From NCBI GenBank assembly GCA_963782445.1, contig CAWAJM010000001.1, positions 2,914,001 through 2,978,000 on the forward strand: a stretch of 64,000 nt of DNA, in the 5' to 3' direction. Under the pieces are notes generated by a model, which saw only the letters and a list, made by a program, of their open reading frames with translations, was not told the DNA's origin and ran no database searches. Positions 1 through 8,641 of the stretch are shown here, one piece after another. Source of the stretch: ZC4RG20 sp963782445 (GTDB lineage: Bacteria; Pseudomonadota; Gammaproteobacteria; Steroidobacterales; Rariloculaceae). Every line of letters starts with the position of its first letter. Position 1 is the first letter of the stretch. The position numbers and the translations under genes are program-made.

Positions 1-866
1 CGCTCGGATTGCTGCTGTCGACCGGTATGGTCCGGCTCTTCACCGGCGTCGCGGGCGCAGGTTTCGCCAGCTGGGGCTGGCGCGTGCCGTTCCTCGCGAG
101 CGTCGTGCTGATCGGCATCGGCCTTTACGTTCGCCTCAAAGTGCTCGAGAGCCCGGCATTCGAGCAGATCAAGCGCGAAAAGGCCGTCGTGGCCCAGCCC
201 GTATGGCAGGTCATCAAAGAGCAACCTCTCGAGGTCGTCACTTCCGCATTCGTGCGGATGTCGGAGCAGGCGCCCTTCTACATCTTCGTGACGTTCGTGC
301 TCACCTACGGTACCGAGCACCTCGGACTTTCCAGAGGCCCGATTCTGACGGACACGCTCATCGCGGCGACGCTCGGTTTAGTCTTGGTACCGCTATTCGG
401 GCATCTCTCGGACGTGATCGGCAGGCGCCTCGTGTACGGCATCGGCATCGTCGGCGTCGCCCTCTACGCCTTCCCTTACTTCGGCCTGCTGAACACGAAG
501 GCATCGTTGCTCGTGCTGCTCGCCATCGTCGTCTCGCTCGTGTTTCATGCGATGCAATACGGCCCGCAGGCGGCGCTGATCGCCGAAAGTTTCGGTCCGG
601 CGACACGCTACAGCGGCGCGGGCCTCGGCTATCAGTTCGCGTCAGTCATCGCGGGCGGCCCGGCGCCCCTGATCGCGACGGCTATCCTGACGTACACGGG
701 GTCGAGCACGTGGATCAGCGTCTATCTCGTCGGCTGCTGCGTGCTCGCCATGGCCGCGTTGATCCTCATGCCGCATCGCGAGACGACGGCGGCGCCTTCT
801 CGATTCGACGAGGCCACGGACCGCGGGCCGATCGCCGAAGCCGACGTTGAGACGGCCGGCGCATAG
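1..866 (+). CDS. MFS transporter, MHS (metabolite:H+ symporter) type, 5' end outside window
   Basis: This is the C-terminal part (about 285 residues) of a major facilitator superfamily permease. The open frame continues to the left edge, so the start is missing. Hydrophobic segments alternate with short loops. The loop GHLSDVIGRR is the MFS motif-A-like loop repeated in the second half of these proteins. The segment around ESPAFEQIK is typical of the metabolite:H+ symporter branch (ProP, KgtP, ShiA relatives), which import organic acids or osmolytes across the inner membrane. The tail after the last membrane segment (from about residue 255) is charged and probably cytoplasmic. The substrate cannot be told. 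No partner gene follows on this strand. Confidence 0.85.
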   Translation, partial: LGLLLSTGMVRLFTGVAGAGFASWGWRVPFLASVVLIGIGLYVRLKVLESPAFEQIKREKAVVAQPVWQVIKEQPLEVVTSAFVRMSEQAPFYIFVTFVLTYGTEHLGLSRGPILTDTLIAATLGLVLVPLFGHLSDVIGRRLVYGIGIVGVALYAFPYFGLLNTKASLLVLLAIVVSLVFHAMQYGPQAALIAESFGPATRYSGAGLGYQFASVIAGGPAPLIATAILTYTGSSTWISVYLVGCCVLAMAALILMPHRETTAAPSRFDEATDRGPIAEADVETAGA

Positions 867-934
867 ACGGCGCGCAAGAGGCCGGCGCATGGTCGACGCC
901 CGAGCGCCCGGCGCCTCTTCGAGCGTATAGAAAA

Positions 935-964
935 GGGCCCCGCTGCCGACCGGCGGCGGGGCCC
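935..964 (-). terminator. Rho-independent terminator, leftward
   Basis: A perfect 9-bp GC stem (GGGCCCCGC, 935-943, pairs with 956-964) has a 12-nt loop. Read leftward it is followed by TTTTCTA. It would end transcription of the leftward PQQ dehydrogenase, or of the older gene whose 3' end seems to lie at 982-1047. Confidence 0.6.
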
Positions 965-981
965 CTGCGTGACGACTCGAG

Positions 982-1047
982 TTAGAAACCGAAGTCGTAC
1001 ATCGGGCGGAACACGCGTCCGCGTCCGTCATAGAGGCTCGCGCCGCG
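982..1047 (-). pseudogene. Possible 3' remnant of an outer-membrane protein gene
   Basis: Between the dehydrogenase stop codon and the terminator, a leftward frame reads SLYDGRGRVFRPMYDFGF and then TAA. An alternating aromatic tail ending in Phe is what the last strand of an outer-membrane beta-barrel (porin or TonB-dependent receptor) looks like. The frame has no start and runs out of frame into the dehydrogenase gene. The terminator lies just beyond its stop, as expected for an original gene end. The fragment is very short, so chance cannot be excluded. Confidence 0.3.
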
Positions 1048-1048
1048 C

Positions 1049-3187
1049 CTATTTCTGTTTTGCGGACCTCGTGAAGTCCGGCTGCCAATCCTCCTGGGCG
1101 CGCGAGATCAGAAAGGCGTGGATGGCTTCCGCCTGTGCCTTGCTGAGCCGGTCTCCAAAGCTCGGCATGCCGGCCTTGGCGCGCTTACCGCCCAGCACGA
1201 TATCGAGAAACTCGGCATGCGCGGCCTGCGTCATGTGGCGTAGATCCTTGGCTCCGCCGATCGCATTCGGGCCGTGGCAGGTCTGGCAGTTGGCGGCGTA
1301 GAGCGTCGAGCCCCTCTCGACGTCCTCGGGCGACTCCTGCACGCTCGGCGGCGCCGGAATCGCGGACGAGGGTGTCGCGGGCGGCAGCTCGACGCCCTTG
1401 GCATCTAGCGCGAATACCATGAGCCGCGCCGGCGCGTAGCTGAACGCGCTGCCGTCGGGGTTGGTCAGATTGGAGACGATAGCGCTGTTCCAGCCGACGT
1501 TGACGGCGATGTATTGCTTACCGTCGACCGTATAGGTCATGGGCCCGGCGACAGGCACGCTCTCCACGGGCATTTCCCAGAGTTTCTTGCCGTTGTCTGC
1601 CCGGTAGACGGCGAGCGTTTTGTTGATCGTGCCCTCGACGAGCAGATTCCCGGCCGTGACGAGCGTGCCGCCGTCGCCCGCATGCGGATACGGGATCCGG
1701 AACGCCTCCTTCTGGCGCACCGGATCCCAGGCCAGCATGTAGCCCTTCTCGCGGCGCGCCGCCTCCGCGTAGAGCTTCTTCCTGAGCTCGGGATAGTTAT
1801 TCGTCGCGGCGTTGAGCGTCGTGCGGCCGAGCACGAATTTGAACTGGTCGGCCGGCACGACGGACTCGACCATCCAGCCTTCCATGAGCGGTATGTACAC
1901 CAAGCCCGTCAGCGGGCTGAAGGCCATCGGGTTCCAGCTGTGACCGCCCCCGTATCCGGGCGTCATGAGGTGCGGCTTCTCTTTGACGTAGGCATCCGGA
2001 TTGATGACCGGCCGCCCGGTCTTCATGTCGACGCGCGAAGCCCACGTGTTGGGAATGTAATTCTTGGCCGACAGCAGCTCACCGGTTTCCCGGTCGAGCA
2101 CATAGAAAAAACCGTCCTTCGGCGCCTGCATGATGACCTTGCGCATGCGCCCGCGGATTTTTAGATCGGCCTGGATCAGCGGCGCCGTGCAGTCGTAGTC
2201 CCACTCTTCGGCGGGAATCTCCTGATAGTGCCAGCGATAATGCCCCGTGCGCGCGTCGACGGCGACGATGGAGCACAGGAACAGATTGTCTCCGCCGCCC
2301 GGGCTGCGAAACTTAGCGGGGTGCGGCGAGCCGTTACCGGTGCCGAAATAGACCAAGTTGAGATCGGGATCGTAGGCGATGGCATCCCAGTCGTTGCCGC
2401 CCCCGCCCATCTTCCACCACTCGCCGCTCCAGGTCTTGGCCGCCATCGGCATGACCGAGTCGGACGCCGCGCCTTCCGGCATCTTTTTCGGATCGCCCGG
2501 AACGATATAAAACTTCCAGGCCAGCTTGCCGGTATCGGCATCCCAGGCGGACATGTAACCGCGCGAGCCGAAGTCGCCGCCGCCGTTGCCGATCACGACG
2601 TTGCCGTCGGCGATGCGCGGCGCGCCCGTGATGGACAGCGGTTGGCCGGGGTCCTTCGTGTCGGCGGACCACACTACCTTGCCGGTCCGCGCATCGAGCG
2701 CGATGAGCCGCCCGTCGAGCGCGCCGAGGATGATCTTGCCGTGCCACGCGACCAGCCCGCGGCTCACGGGCCCGCAGCACGCGATGCGCGCATACGCGGC
2801 CGGCACCTTGGGATCGTAGGTCCACAGGACCTTGCCCGTGACCGCATCGTACGCGGTCACGATGCTCCAAGCGGAGACGTTGTAGAGGACACCGTCGATC
2901 ATGAGCGGCGTCGCCTCGACGCCGCGATAGGTATTGAGATCGGCATACCAGGCCAGTCCGAGGCGCTGGACGTTGCTGGCATCGATCTGCTTCAGGGGGC
3001 TGAACCGCTGCTCTTTCCAGCTCCGGCCGACCTCCATCCACTGGCCGGGCTCCCGATCGGCATGCTCGAATCGCGCCTGATCGACGGCGGCCGCATGCCC
3101 GACCCCGTCCGCCCGGGCCGGACCGGCCAAGGTCCCGGCGACGCCGAGCAGCAGCCCCAAGATCAGAATGCGTTTCCGTTCAAACAT
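1049..3187 (-). CDS. PQQ-dependent alcohol dehydrogenase with C-terminal cytochrome c (quinohemoprotein)
   Basis: The product is about 712 residues and starts with a Sec signal peptide (RKRILILGLLLGVAG...ARA), so it is periplasmic. An eight-bladed PQQ propeller covers roughly residues 45-580 and has the vicinal disulfide ACCGPV and the catalytic-site motif EEWDYD. A cytochrome c domain follows, with the haem motif CQTCH and a likely axial Met in GMPSFGD. This is the layout of type II quinohemoprotein alcohol dehydrogenases, which oxidise alcohols and pass electrons through the built-in haem to the respiratory chain. The ATG at 3187 is preferred because GGGGGAG lies 8 nt upstream. An in-frame ATG at 3202 has no such site. 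No pqq biosynthesis genes are in the window. Substrate unknown. Confidence 0.9.
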   Translation of the reverse strand: MFERKRILILGLLLGVAGTLAGPARADGVGHAAAVDQARFEHADREPGQWMEVGRSWKEQRFSPLKQIDASNVQRLGLAWYADLNTYRGVEATPLMIDGVLYNVSAWSIVTAYDAVTGKVLWTYDPKVPAAYARIACCGPVSRGLVAWHGKIILGALDGRLIALDARTGKVVWSADTKDPGQPLSITGAPRIADGNVVIGNGGGDFGSRGYMSAWDADTGKLAWKFYIVPGDPKKMPEGAASDSVMPMAAKTWSGEWWKMGGGGNDWDAIAYDPDLNLVYFGTGNGSPHPAKFRSPGGGDNLFLCSIVAVDARTGHYRWHYQEIPAEEWDYDCTAPLIQADLKIRGRMRKVIMQAPKDGFFYVLDRETGELLSAKNYIPNTWASRVDMKTGRPVINPDAYVKEKPHLMTPGYGGGHSWNPMAFSPLTGLVYIPLMEGWMVESVVPADQFKFVLGRTTLNAATNNYPELRKKLYAEAARREKGYMLAWDPVRQKEAFRIPYPHAGDGGTLVTAGNLLVEGTINKTLAVYRADNGKKLWEMPVESVPVAGPMTYTVDGKQYIAVNVGWNSAIVSNLTNPDGSAFSYAPARLMVFALDAKGVELPPATPSSAIPAPPSVQESPEDVERGSTLYAANCQTCHGPNAIGGAKDLRHMTQAAHAEFLDIVLGGKRAKAGMPSFGDRLSKAQAEAIHAFLISRAQEDWQPDFTRSAKQK

Positions 3188-3288
3188 CCGCCTCTCCCCC
3201 ATGCACGATGGCGATATTTTGACCGAACTCGCGCGGAAACGCCCGCATGCGGCACGGACGCGTTGGTGGCGGGTTTCAGATGGTGGCG

Positions 3289-3408
3289 GGCTTCAGGCTC
3301 GACGCAAGGGCGGTGTCGGGACCGCCGTGAACCCGTCCCTGGGGGCTCGCTGACCGCCATCCCTGGCGGTCAGCGTCCCGACACCGCCCTTGCGTCGAGC
3401 CTGAAGCC
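3289..3408. repeat. Large inverted repeat / hairpin element (dispersed family)
   Basis: The 333-bp gap between two leftward genes holds a perfect 34-bp inverted repeat (3289-3322 and 3375-3408). Nested inside is a second perfect 11-bp hairpin (GCTGACCGCCA at 3349-3359 with 3364-3374). The core words GTGAACCCGTCCCTGG and CCATCCCTGGCG recur in reverse complement, with changes, inside the element at 12246-12429. The left-arm sequence recurs at 20760-20793. It behaves like a REP/MITE-type palindromic element. A short related piece (CATGAACGGCCACCGCCGTCA) lies at 3494-3514. Confidence 0.7.
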
Positions 3409-3534
3409 AGAGACGGAGGCGGCCATCGCCGTTGAAGGCCGCACGGACTAGCGTCTTCGCGCCAGCGATCTCCTCGCGCCGTGGCAGCAGGATGCATGAA
3501 CGGCCACCGCCGTCACAGAGGAGGCGCGTGCGGG

Positions 3535-5019
3535 CTAAGGCACTGCCGGAGGCAGCAACGCCGGGCGATCCTTCGGCAAGTGCTGGTCGACGGCCGTCAG
3601 CACCATGCCGACCATGACGTAGTCGCCCATCACCGTTACGAGCTCGACCGTCCCCGTCCTGCCGAAACGCTGCACGGCTTCCGCGAACAGGTTCGAGTCG
3701 AGCTGATGCTCGCGCATGAGCTGGCGGCCCAGCTTGATGATCAGCGTCTCATCGGCAGGCAGGCCGACCGGCGCGCGGTCGTACTTGATCGTATCCACGA
3801 CGGCCTGTGGCACGCCGAAACGCAGGGCTGCGGGTTCGTGCGCCGAATACTCGTATTGCTGCTCGATCTCGCGCGTCGCGACGAGGATGGCCGTTTCGGT
3901 CAGACGAGGGCTCAGCTTGCCGTGGTAGCGGAGGAAGCCGTTCAGGTCGTTGAAGGCGGCGGCGATCTTCGGACTGTAGAGCGAGACGGCAACGGGACCC
4001 GTCGTCGGCACGGGGCCGTCGCCGACGATGCGATCGTAGACGGCCTTGCCTTCGGCGTCGAGGTCGGCACGCGTAAGCCGCGGGAGGCGCGTCAGGGAAA
4101 CCGGGTCGATGTCGAATCCTTTGGAGCGGACGTCCCAGTCCGGATTCTTACAGAGCCCGCAATCCTCGCCGACGAACATCGTCGCGGCGTTCCGGTCCCC
4201 TTTGAACTGCCACATGAGCCAGCTCGACGCGACGTTGGCGAACTCGCCGCCGCCCGGATGAAAGACCGTCGCCGTGTGGCCCGCGTTGTGTCTGGAGCCG
4301 TAAAAGGCCGCGACGTTGCGGATCATGTCGAAGGTCGCGGCCGAAGCGCCCATCATGAAGTCGCGCTTGCCGCCGTTCACGAGCAGGACGGGGCCGTGCA
4401 GCTTCGGCAGCGCGGCGGCTGTCGGGAACCGCGAAGGGGTGCCATCGGCATTGGCCGGCCGAACGCCGGAGTTGAACACGCCGATGGTCGTGACCCGCGG
4501 ATCCGCGCCGAGGGCGGTCGCCAAGAAGCCCCCGCAGGATTGGCCCATGACCGCGATCTTCTCGGTCGCGACCTTGCCGTGCAGCGGCGACCCCGCGCGC
4601 GCGTTCTCCTTCTCCGCCCAATCGATGGCCGCCCGCAGGTCGTCCGCGCTCGCCTGGCGGCGCGCTTCGCCCGCCTGCGCTGCCGTGCCGAGGACCAGGA
4701 AGCCGTGCGATGCGATCGTGCTCAGAAAACCCGCATAGCGCGTGCTGTCGACGGCGCAGCCGCCGTTGCCCCAAACAAGGACGGGCAGCGAATCGCGGCC
4801 GGGAAACGCCGAGAGATCGGCCGGCCGAAACGCGACGTATCCGGGCGCGCCGAAGGCCGGTTCGGACGTGACCTCGTAAGGGCCCGGCACGGCGCGCGGG
4901 GCGCCTTCGAGGGGCAGCGAGGTCGCGATCATTTCGGGCGTGATGCGCGGCGGCTGTGCCGCGCCGATGCCGGCCAGCAGGAGCAGTGCCGCAGCTAAGA
5001 GCATGGACGTTCTGGACAT
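3535..5019 (-). CDS. Secreted alpha/beta-hydrolase fused to a carboxymuconolactone-decarboxylase-like domain
   Basis: The product is 494 residues with a signal peptide (MSRTSMLLAAALLLLAGIGAA). Residues about 30-310 form an alpha/beta-hydrolase: the nucleophile elbow is GQSCGG, so the nucleophile is the Ser before Cys, and the oxyanion region is VWGNGG. Residues about 330-480 resemble the CMD/AhpD fold (SPRLTETAILVATREIEQQYE followed by HEPAALRFG), but the CxxC pair of AhpD peroxidases is absent. Each half is a common family, whereas the fusion is unusual. A role in hydrolysing an ester or lactone and then handling the acid is possible but not shown. GGAGG sits 8 nt before the ATG. The gene stands alone. 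Confidence 0.75.
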   Translation of the reverse strand: MSRTSMLLAAALLLLAGIGAAQPPRITPEMIATSLPLEGAPRAVPGPYEVTSEPAFGAPGYVAFRPADLSAFPGRDSLPVLVWGNGGCAVDSTRYAGFLSTIASHGFLVLGTAAQAGEARRQASADDLRAAIDWAEKENARAGSPLHGKVATEKIAVMGQSCGGFLATALGADPRVTTIGVFNSGVRPANADGTPSRFPTAAALPKLHGPVLLVNGGKRDFMMGASAATFDMIRNVAAFYGSRHNAGHTATVFHPGGGEFANVASSWLMWQFKGDRNAATMFVGEDCGLCKNPDWDVRSKGFDIDPVSLTRLPRLTRADLDAEGKAVYDRIVGDGPVPTTGPVAVSLYSPKIAAAFNDLNGFLRYHGKLSPRLTETAILVATREIEQQYEYSAHEPAALRFGVPQAVVDTIKYDRAPVGLPADETLIIKLGRQLMREHQLDSNLFAEAVQRFGRTGTVELVTVMGDYVMVGMVLTAVDQHLPKDRPALLPPAVP

Positions 5020-5185
5020 ATCGATCCCCCTCCCCAGGAAGCGCCATCCGACCCATCCTCGCCCGGACCTCGTCCCGCACGCAAGAGGGCCTCGACACGC
5101 GCGCCCCCCTGGCCCTCGTCCGGAGACCGCCGGGCCTCTAGACTAGACTCGACGCGAAGCGAAGAAGCAGAAGGAGCGGGCGGGG

Positions 5186-5728
5186 TTGGCTTCCGTTTTC
5201 GAGCGAATCGCCGCGGGCGACGGCACGGCGCTCAAGGAGTGCATGGATCGGCACGCCAGCCTGGTCTGGTCGCTCGCGCGGCGTTGGTCCGGGAGCCTCC
5301 CGGACGCAGAGGATGCCGTTCAGGAGGTCTTCCTCGAGCTCTGGAAATGCGCCGGGCGCTTCGACCCGGCCGCCGGCTCGGAAGCGGCCTTCGTCGCGAC
5401 GATCGCGCGGCGGCGGCTCATCGACCGGCTGCGTGCGGCGCGGCGGCGGCCGCCGAGCGAGGAGCTCGACGAAGAGGCCTTCGCCATGGAAACGGTCGGA
5501 GTCGAAGCGGCCGCCGAAGCGCAGGCGCGCCTCGAGTCGGCCGCGGCCGCCCTCGGCGCCCTCGACGCCGGGCAGCGCGAGGTCCTGCTCATGGGGATCG
5601 TCGAGGGGATGAGCCACGCGGAAATCGCGCTCGCGACGGGCAAGCCGCTCGGCACGGTCAAAACCCAGATTCGGCGCGGGCTCATCCGAGTCCGCGCCAT
5701 GCTGGCGGCCGAGGAGAACGACTTCTAG
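5186..5728 (+). CDS. ECF-type RNA polymerase sigma factor
   Basis: The product is 180 residues, a normal ECF length. Region 2 is visible as LPDAEDAVQEVFLELW and continues to the -10 recognition helix FVATIARRRLIDRLR. Region 4 has the helix-turn-helix MSHAEIALATGKPLGTVKTQIRRG. The start is a TTG with AAGGAG about 9 nt upstream, since no ATG fits. Extracytoplasmic-function sigma factors normally sit beside an anti-sigma gene, but the next gene here is on the other strand and encodes a B12-binding protein, so this is an orphan. A link to that neighbour or to the carotenoid-like gene remnants at 6.9-8.6 kb is only suggested by position. Confidence 0.85.
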   Translation: MASVFERIAAGDGTALKECMDRHASLVWSLARRWSGSLPDAEDAVQEVFLELWKCAGRFDPAAGSEAAFVATIARRRLIDRLRAARRRPPSEELDEEAFAMETVGVEAAAEAQARLESAAAALGALDAGQREVLLMGIVEGMSHAEIALATGKPLGTVKTQIRRGLIRVRAMLAAEENDF

Positions 5729-5749
5729 CAGGCCAGCCTGCAACCGCAG

Positions 5750-6811
5750 CTAGCGCGCCTCGCGCACGAGCGAAGCGCCGACCTCGACGGCGGCGTCGAC
5801 CGTCGCCGCGTAGCCGTCCGCATCGAGCTGCCGCCAAAGCTCGGGCACCTCGTCGAACGCGGCGCCGCCGACGAGCACCTTGACCTCGGGGTGCGCGCGC
5901 TTCACCGCGGCGATGGCCTTCGCGGCCTCGCCGAGCTGGGTGGTCAAGGTCACACCGATCGCGACGAGATCCACGTCGAACAGCTCGACGCCGCGGCCGA
6001 TTTCCGCGGCCGGTACCGACCCCCCGAGGAACAGGGCCCGCCACCCTGCGAGGCGAAAGAGGTCGGCGACGACGCGGACGCCAATGTCGTGCGCGTTGCT
6101 CGCGACGGCGGCCGCCAGCACCTTGCGGCCCGTCGACTCGAGCGGCAGAAACCGGTCGGCGATCACGGCCATGAGACGGCGCGTGGTCTCGCTGACGATG
6201 CGCTCCTCGGCCACGCTGATCTCGCCGATATGCCAGAGCCGGCCGATCTCGCGCTCGGCCGGCGCCAGGACGTGCACGTAGGCCTCGGCCGCCGAGAGCG
6301 CGCCCTGCCCGAGCGCCCGCAGCACGGCCGCCATGCCGCGATCCGGGTCGCCGTCCAGGCAGGCTTCGAGATAGGCCGCCGCGAGGTGACCGTTGCGCGT
6401 TGCGGCATCGAGCCCGGCCGCGGCCGGTACGGCCGCCTCCGCGAGCCGCCCGATGGCCTGCCTCACGGGCGCGCGTGCGGCCTTGCGCAGCGGTTCGGGC
6501 AGCTCGGCCTCGAGCGCCGCATCGAGCGCGCGCAGGGCCCATTGGAGATCGGATTCGTCCGCCCCCCGCGCCCAAAGCGCCTGCCGCAGCCAATCCACGC
6601 GCGACGTGAACAGCGCAGGTTCCGAAGCCCGCAAGGCCGCGGCAAGCTCGAGCACGCGCTGGACGAACCACGCGCGACGCTCGGCGCCGAGGCTCGAATC
6701 GGCCGCCGCGATTTGCGGCGCGCGGGCCTCGAGCTCCGCGAGCGCGGCCGCCGCGTAGCCCCAGGCGCTGACCTCGAGGATATCGGCCGCCGCAGCACTG
6801 GTCTTCGTCAT
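5750..6811 (-). CDS. Stand-alone cobalamin (B12)-binding protein, MtbC/CarH-type sensor domain
   Basis: The product is about 353 residues. After an Ala-rich helical N-terminal region comes the four-helix cap typical of B12-binding photoreceptors and corrinoid proteins (EREIGRLWHIGEISVAEE), then a Rossmann-like B12-binding domain with SNAHDIG, where the His is the expected lower cobalt ligand. In CarH the cap motif is W-x9-E-H; here Arg replaces that His. There is no MerR DNA-binding domain and no methyltransferase neighbour, so a regulatory or accessory role is more likely than catalysis. The ATG at 6811 is chosen because GGAGG precedes it; longer frames upstream are spurious. It converges with the ECF sigma gene. 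Confidence 0.75.
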   Translation of the reverse strand: MTKTSAAAADILEVSAWGYAAAALAELEARAPQIAAADSSLGAERRAWFVQRVLELAAALRASEPALFTSRVDWLRQALWARGADESDLQWALRALDAALEAELPEPLRKAARAPVRQAIGRLAEAAVPAAAGLDAATRNGHLAAAYLEACLDGDPDRGMAAVLRALGQGALSAAEAYVHVLAPAEREIGRLWHIGEISVAEERIVSETTRRLMAVIADRFLPLESTGRKVLAAAVASNAHDIGVRVVADLFRLAGWRALFLGGSVPAAEIGRGVELFDVDLVAIGVTLTTQLGEAAKAIAAVKRAHPEVKVLVGGAAFDEVPELWRQLDADGYAATVDAAVEVGASLVREAR

Positions 6812-6929
6812 CGGCCGGCCCTCCTCGCCGTCTTCGATGTCGGTCTCGCCCGCGAAGTGTACACGCAGGTGTGAATCCATTCGTCGGCGGCCGTCGAATT
6901 GGATTCGCAGAGCGGCGGCGGACGGGCAC

Positions 6930-8421
6930 ATGGCAAAACGGAACGTCATCACCGGTGCGGGACCCGACGCGGCCGGCCGCAGCGCCCTGGAACGTGCCCG
7001 CGACCTGGCGCAGTTGCGGGCGGCCCAGCGGGGCTGGGAAGCGGCCGGTCCGCAAGCGCGTCTGCGCGTCCTCGCCCGCGGCCGGGCACTGCTCGCGGCC
7101 CACTGTCGAGCGATCGCGGCCCGAGTGACGCGCCGGCCGCCGGCAGAGACGCTGACGAGCGAGGTCCTGCCGATACTCGAGGCGCTGCGCTTCCTCGAAT
7201 GCCGCGCCGGCGCCCTCCTCGTGCCCCGGCGCGAACGCGCGGCGCGCCGGCCGCTTTGGCTGCCGCGCGTCGCGATCGAGGTCCTGCGCGAGCCGCACGG
7301 CGTCGTGCTCGTCATCGGCCCCGCCAACTTTCCCCTCATGCTCCCGGCCATCCAGGCGGCCCAGGCGCTTGCGGCCGGCAACGCTGTGATCGTGAAGCCG
7401 GGGCACGGCGGCCGCGCAGCCCTCGCGGCGCTCGCCGGGCTGTTCGTCGAGGCCGGGCTGCCGCCGCGCACGCTCGTCGTCGCCGGCGAGGACGACGCCG
7501 AGGCCGAAGCACTGGCGCGCTGCGGTGTCGACAAGATCGTGCTGACGGGCTCGCAGACCACAGGCCGGCAGCTGCTCGCCGAAACCGCCGCGACGCCGAC
7601 GCCGGTCACGCTCGAGCTCTCGGGGCTGCGATGCCGCTTTCGTGCGGGCCGATGCGGACCCGGCGGCGGCGGCCGCCGCCCTGGCTTTCGGCCTGCGGCT
7701 CAACGGCGGCGCCACGTGCATCGCCCCGCGCCGCGCCTTCGTGGCCGAGCCGCTCGCGGACGCGCTCGAGGTGCAGCTGCGCGCGGCGCTGGCCGATGTC
7801 GGCCCCGTCGTGCTGCCCCCGCGGACGGCAGCGCTCGCACGCGAGCTCATCGTGGAGGCGCGGGCCGGCGGCGCCCGTCTCGTCTGCGGCGCGGGCCCCG
7901 ACGCGGAGCACCGGCTGCACCCAATCGTGCTCGCGGAGGCGAAGGCCGACATGCGGGTCGCACGGACGGCGCTGCTCGCGCCCATGCTCGCGTTGATCTC
8001 CGTGCGCAGCGATGCCGAGGCGCTCGCGCTGGCGCGGCGCTGTCCGCTCGCGCTCGGTGCAAGCGTCTTCGGCCGCGACGAGGCCGCGGCGGCCACGCTC
8101 GCCCGGCGCATCGATGCCGGGACGGTCGTCGTCAACGGCGTGGTCGTGGCGACGGCCGATGCCCGGGCGCCGTTCCCCGCCCGCGGCGCGAGCGGCTTCG
8201 GCGTCACGCGCGGTCCCGACGGCCTGCTCGAAATGACGCGACCGAAGGTCGTGCTGCGCGTCGCGGGCCGAGTGCATCACCTGAACCGGGCGCCCGACGA
8301 GCGGCTGATCGCGGACTATGCGGCCGCGGCTTACGGCTCCGGTACGGCGACGCGGGCCGCAGCGGCTTGGCGGCTCGCGCGGCGCGCCTGGGCGCACCGG
8401 CGTACGCAGGGCGCGCGATGA
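6930..8421 (+). pseudogene. Aldehyde dehydrogenase interrupted by a +1 frameshift
   Basis: Two frames together make one aldehyde dehydrogenase of about 495 residues. The first (from ATG 6930) has the cofactor-site sequences VIGPANFPLMLP and NAVIVKPG, and LTGSQTTGRQLL, up to LELSG. The second begins at about 7624 and continues CDAAFVRADADP, then the catalytic-cysteine region GGATCIAPRR and the C-terminal half to the TGA at 8421. The break is a run of four G at 7622-7625: removing one G joins the frames exactly. This is either a real lesion or a base-call error. The stop overlaps the next ATG (ATGA at 8418), so it was translationally coupled to the acyltransferase remnant. Family members with GATCIAPRR occur with carotenoid-ester genes; that link is an inference. 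Confidence 0.75.
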
Positions 8422-8640
8422 GCCCGCAACGTCTGCACGGCACCGCCGGCATGCCGCGCAGCGAACCCTTGACCGCCGACTCCCCGCGCCTGGCCGCGCT
8501 GTTTGCGCGCTATCTCCGCCGCTACCTCAACCGCCACTTCGACGCCGTGCGCATGGCCCGGCCGGCCCCGTTCGTCGACCCGGCCGAGCCCAGCGTGTTC
8601 GACGCGAACCATGCCGCCGGGTGGGATCCTCGGACAAAGG
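8418..8640 (+). pseudogene. Truncated PlsC-like acyltransferase
   Basis: Starting at an ATG that overlaps the aldehyde dehydrogenase stop, the frame reads a helical N-terminus (LFARYLRRYLNRHFDAVRMA) and then NHAAGWDP. The last fits the H-x4-D active-site motif of glycerolipid-type acyltransferases. Similarity stops right there, at about 8630, and the frame runs into the 3' end of the oppositely oriented PQQ dehydrogenase, ending at 8717 without the rest of the fold. The gene lost about three quarters of its length, apparently when the downstream block was joined. Confidence 0.6.
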
Positions 8641-8641
8641 T

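Noticed and set aside
3289..3408. Inverted repeat as a CRISPR unit or phage attachment site
   Set aside because: There is no direct-repeat/spacer periodicity, no cas genes and no integrase; relatives of the element occur elsewhere in the window as dispersed palindromes.
6899..7996. Long Arg/Ala-rich open frames antisense to or overlapping real genes (for example here, 2228-3451, 3481-4998, 12695-16264, 54083-57133)
   Set aside because: They are composition shadows in GC-rich DNA: no family motifs, low-complexity Arg/Gly/Ala content, no ribosome-binding sites, and they cover confident genes in another frame.
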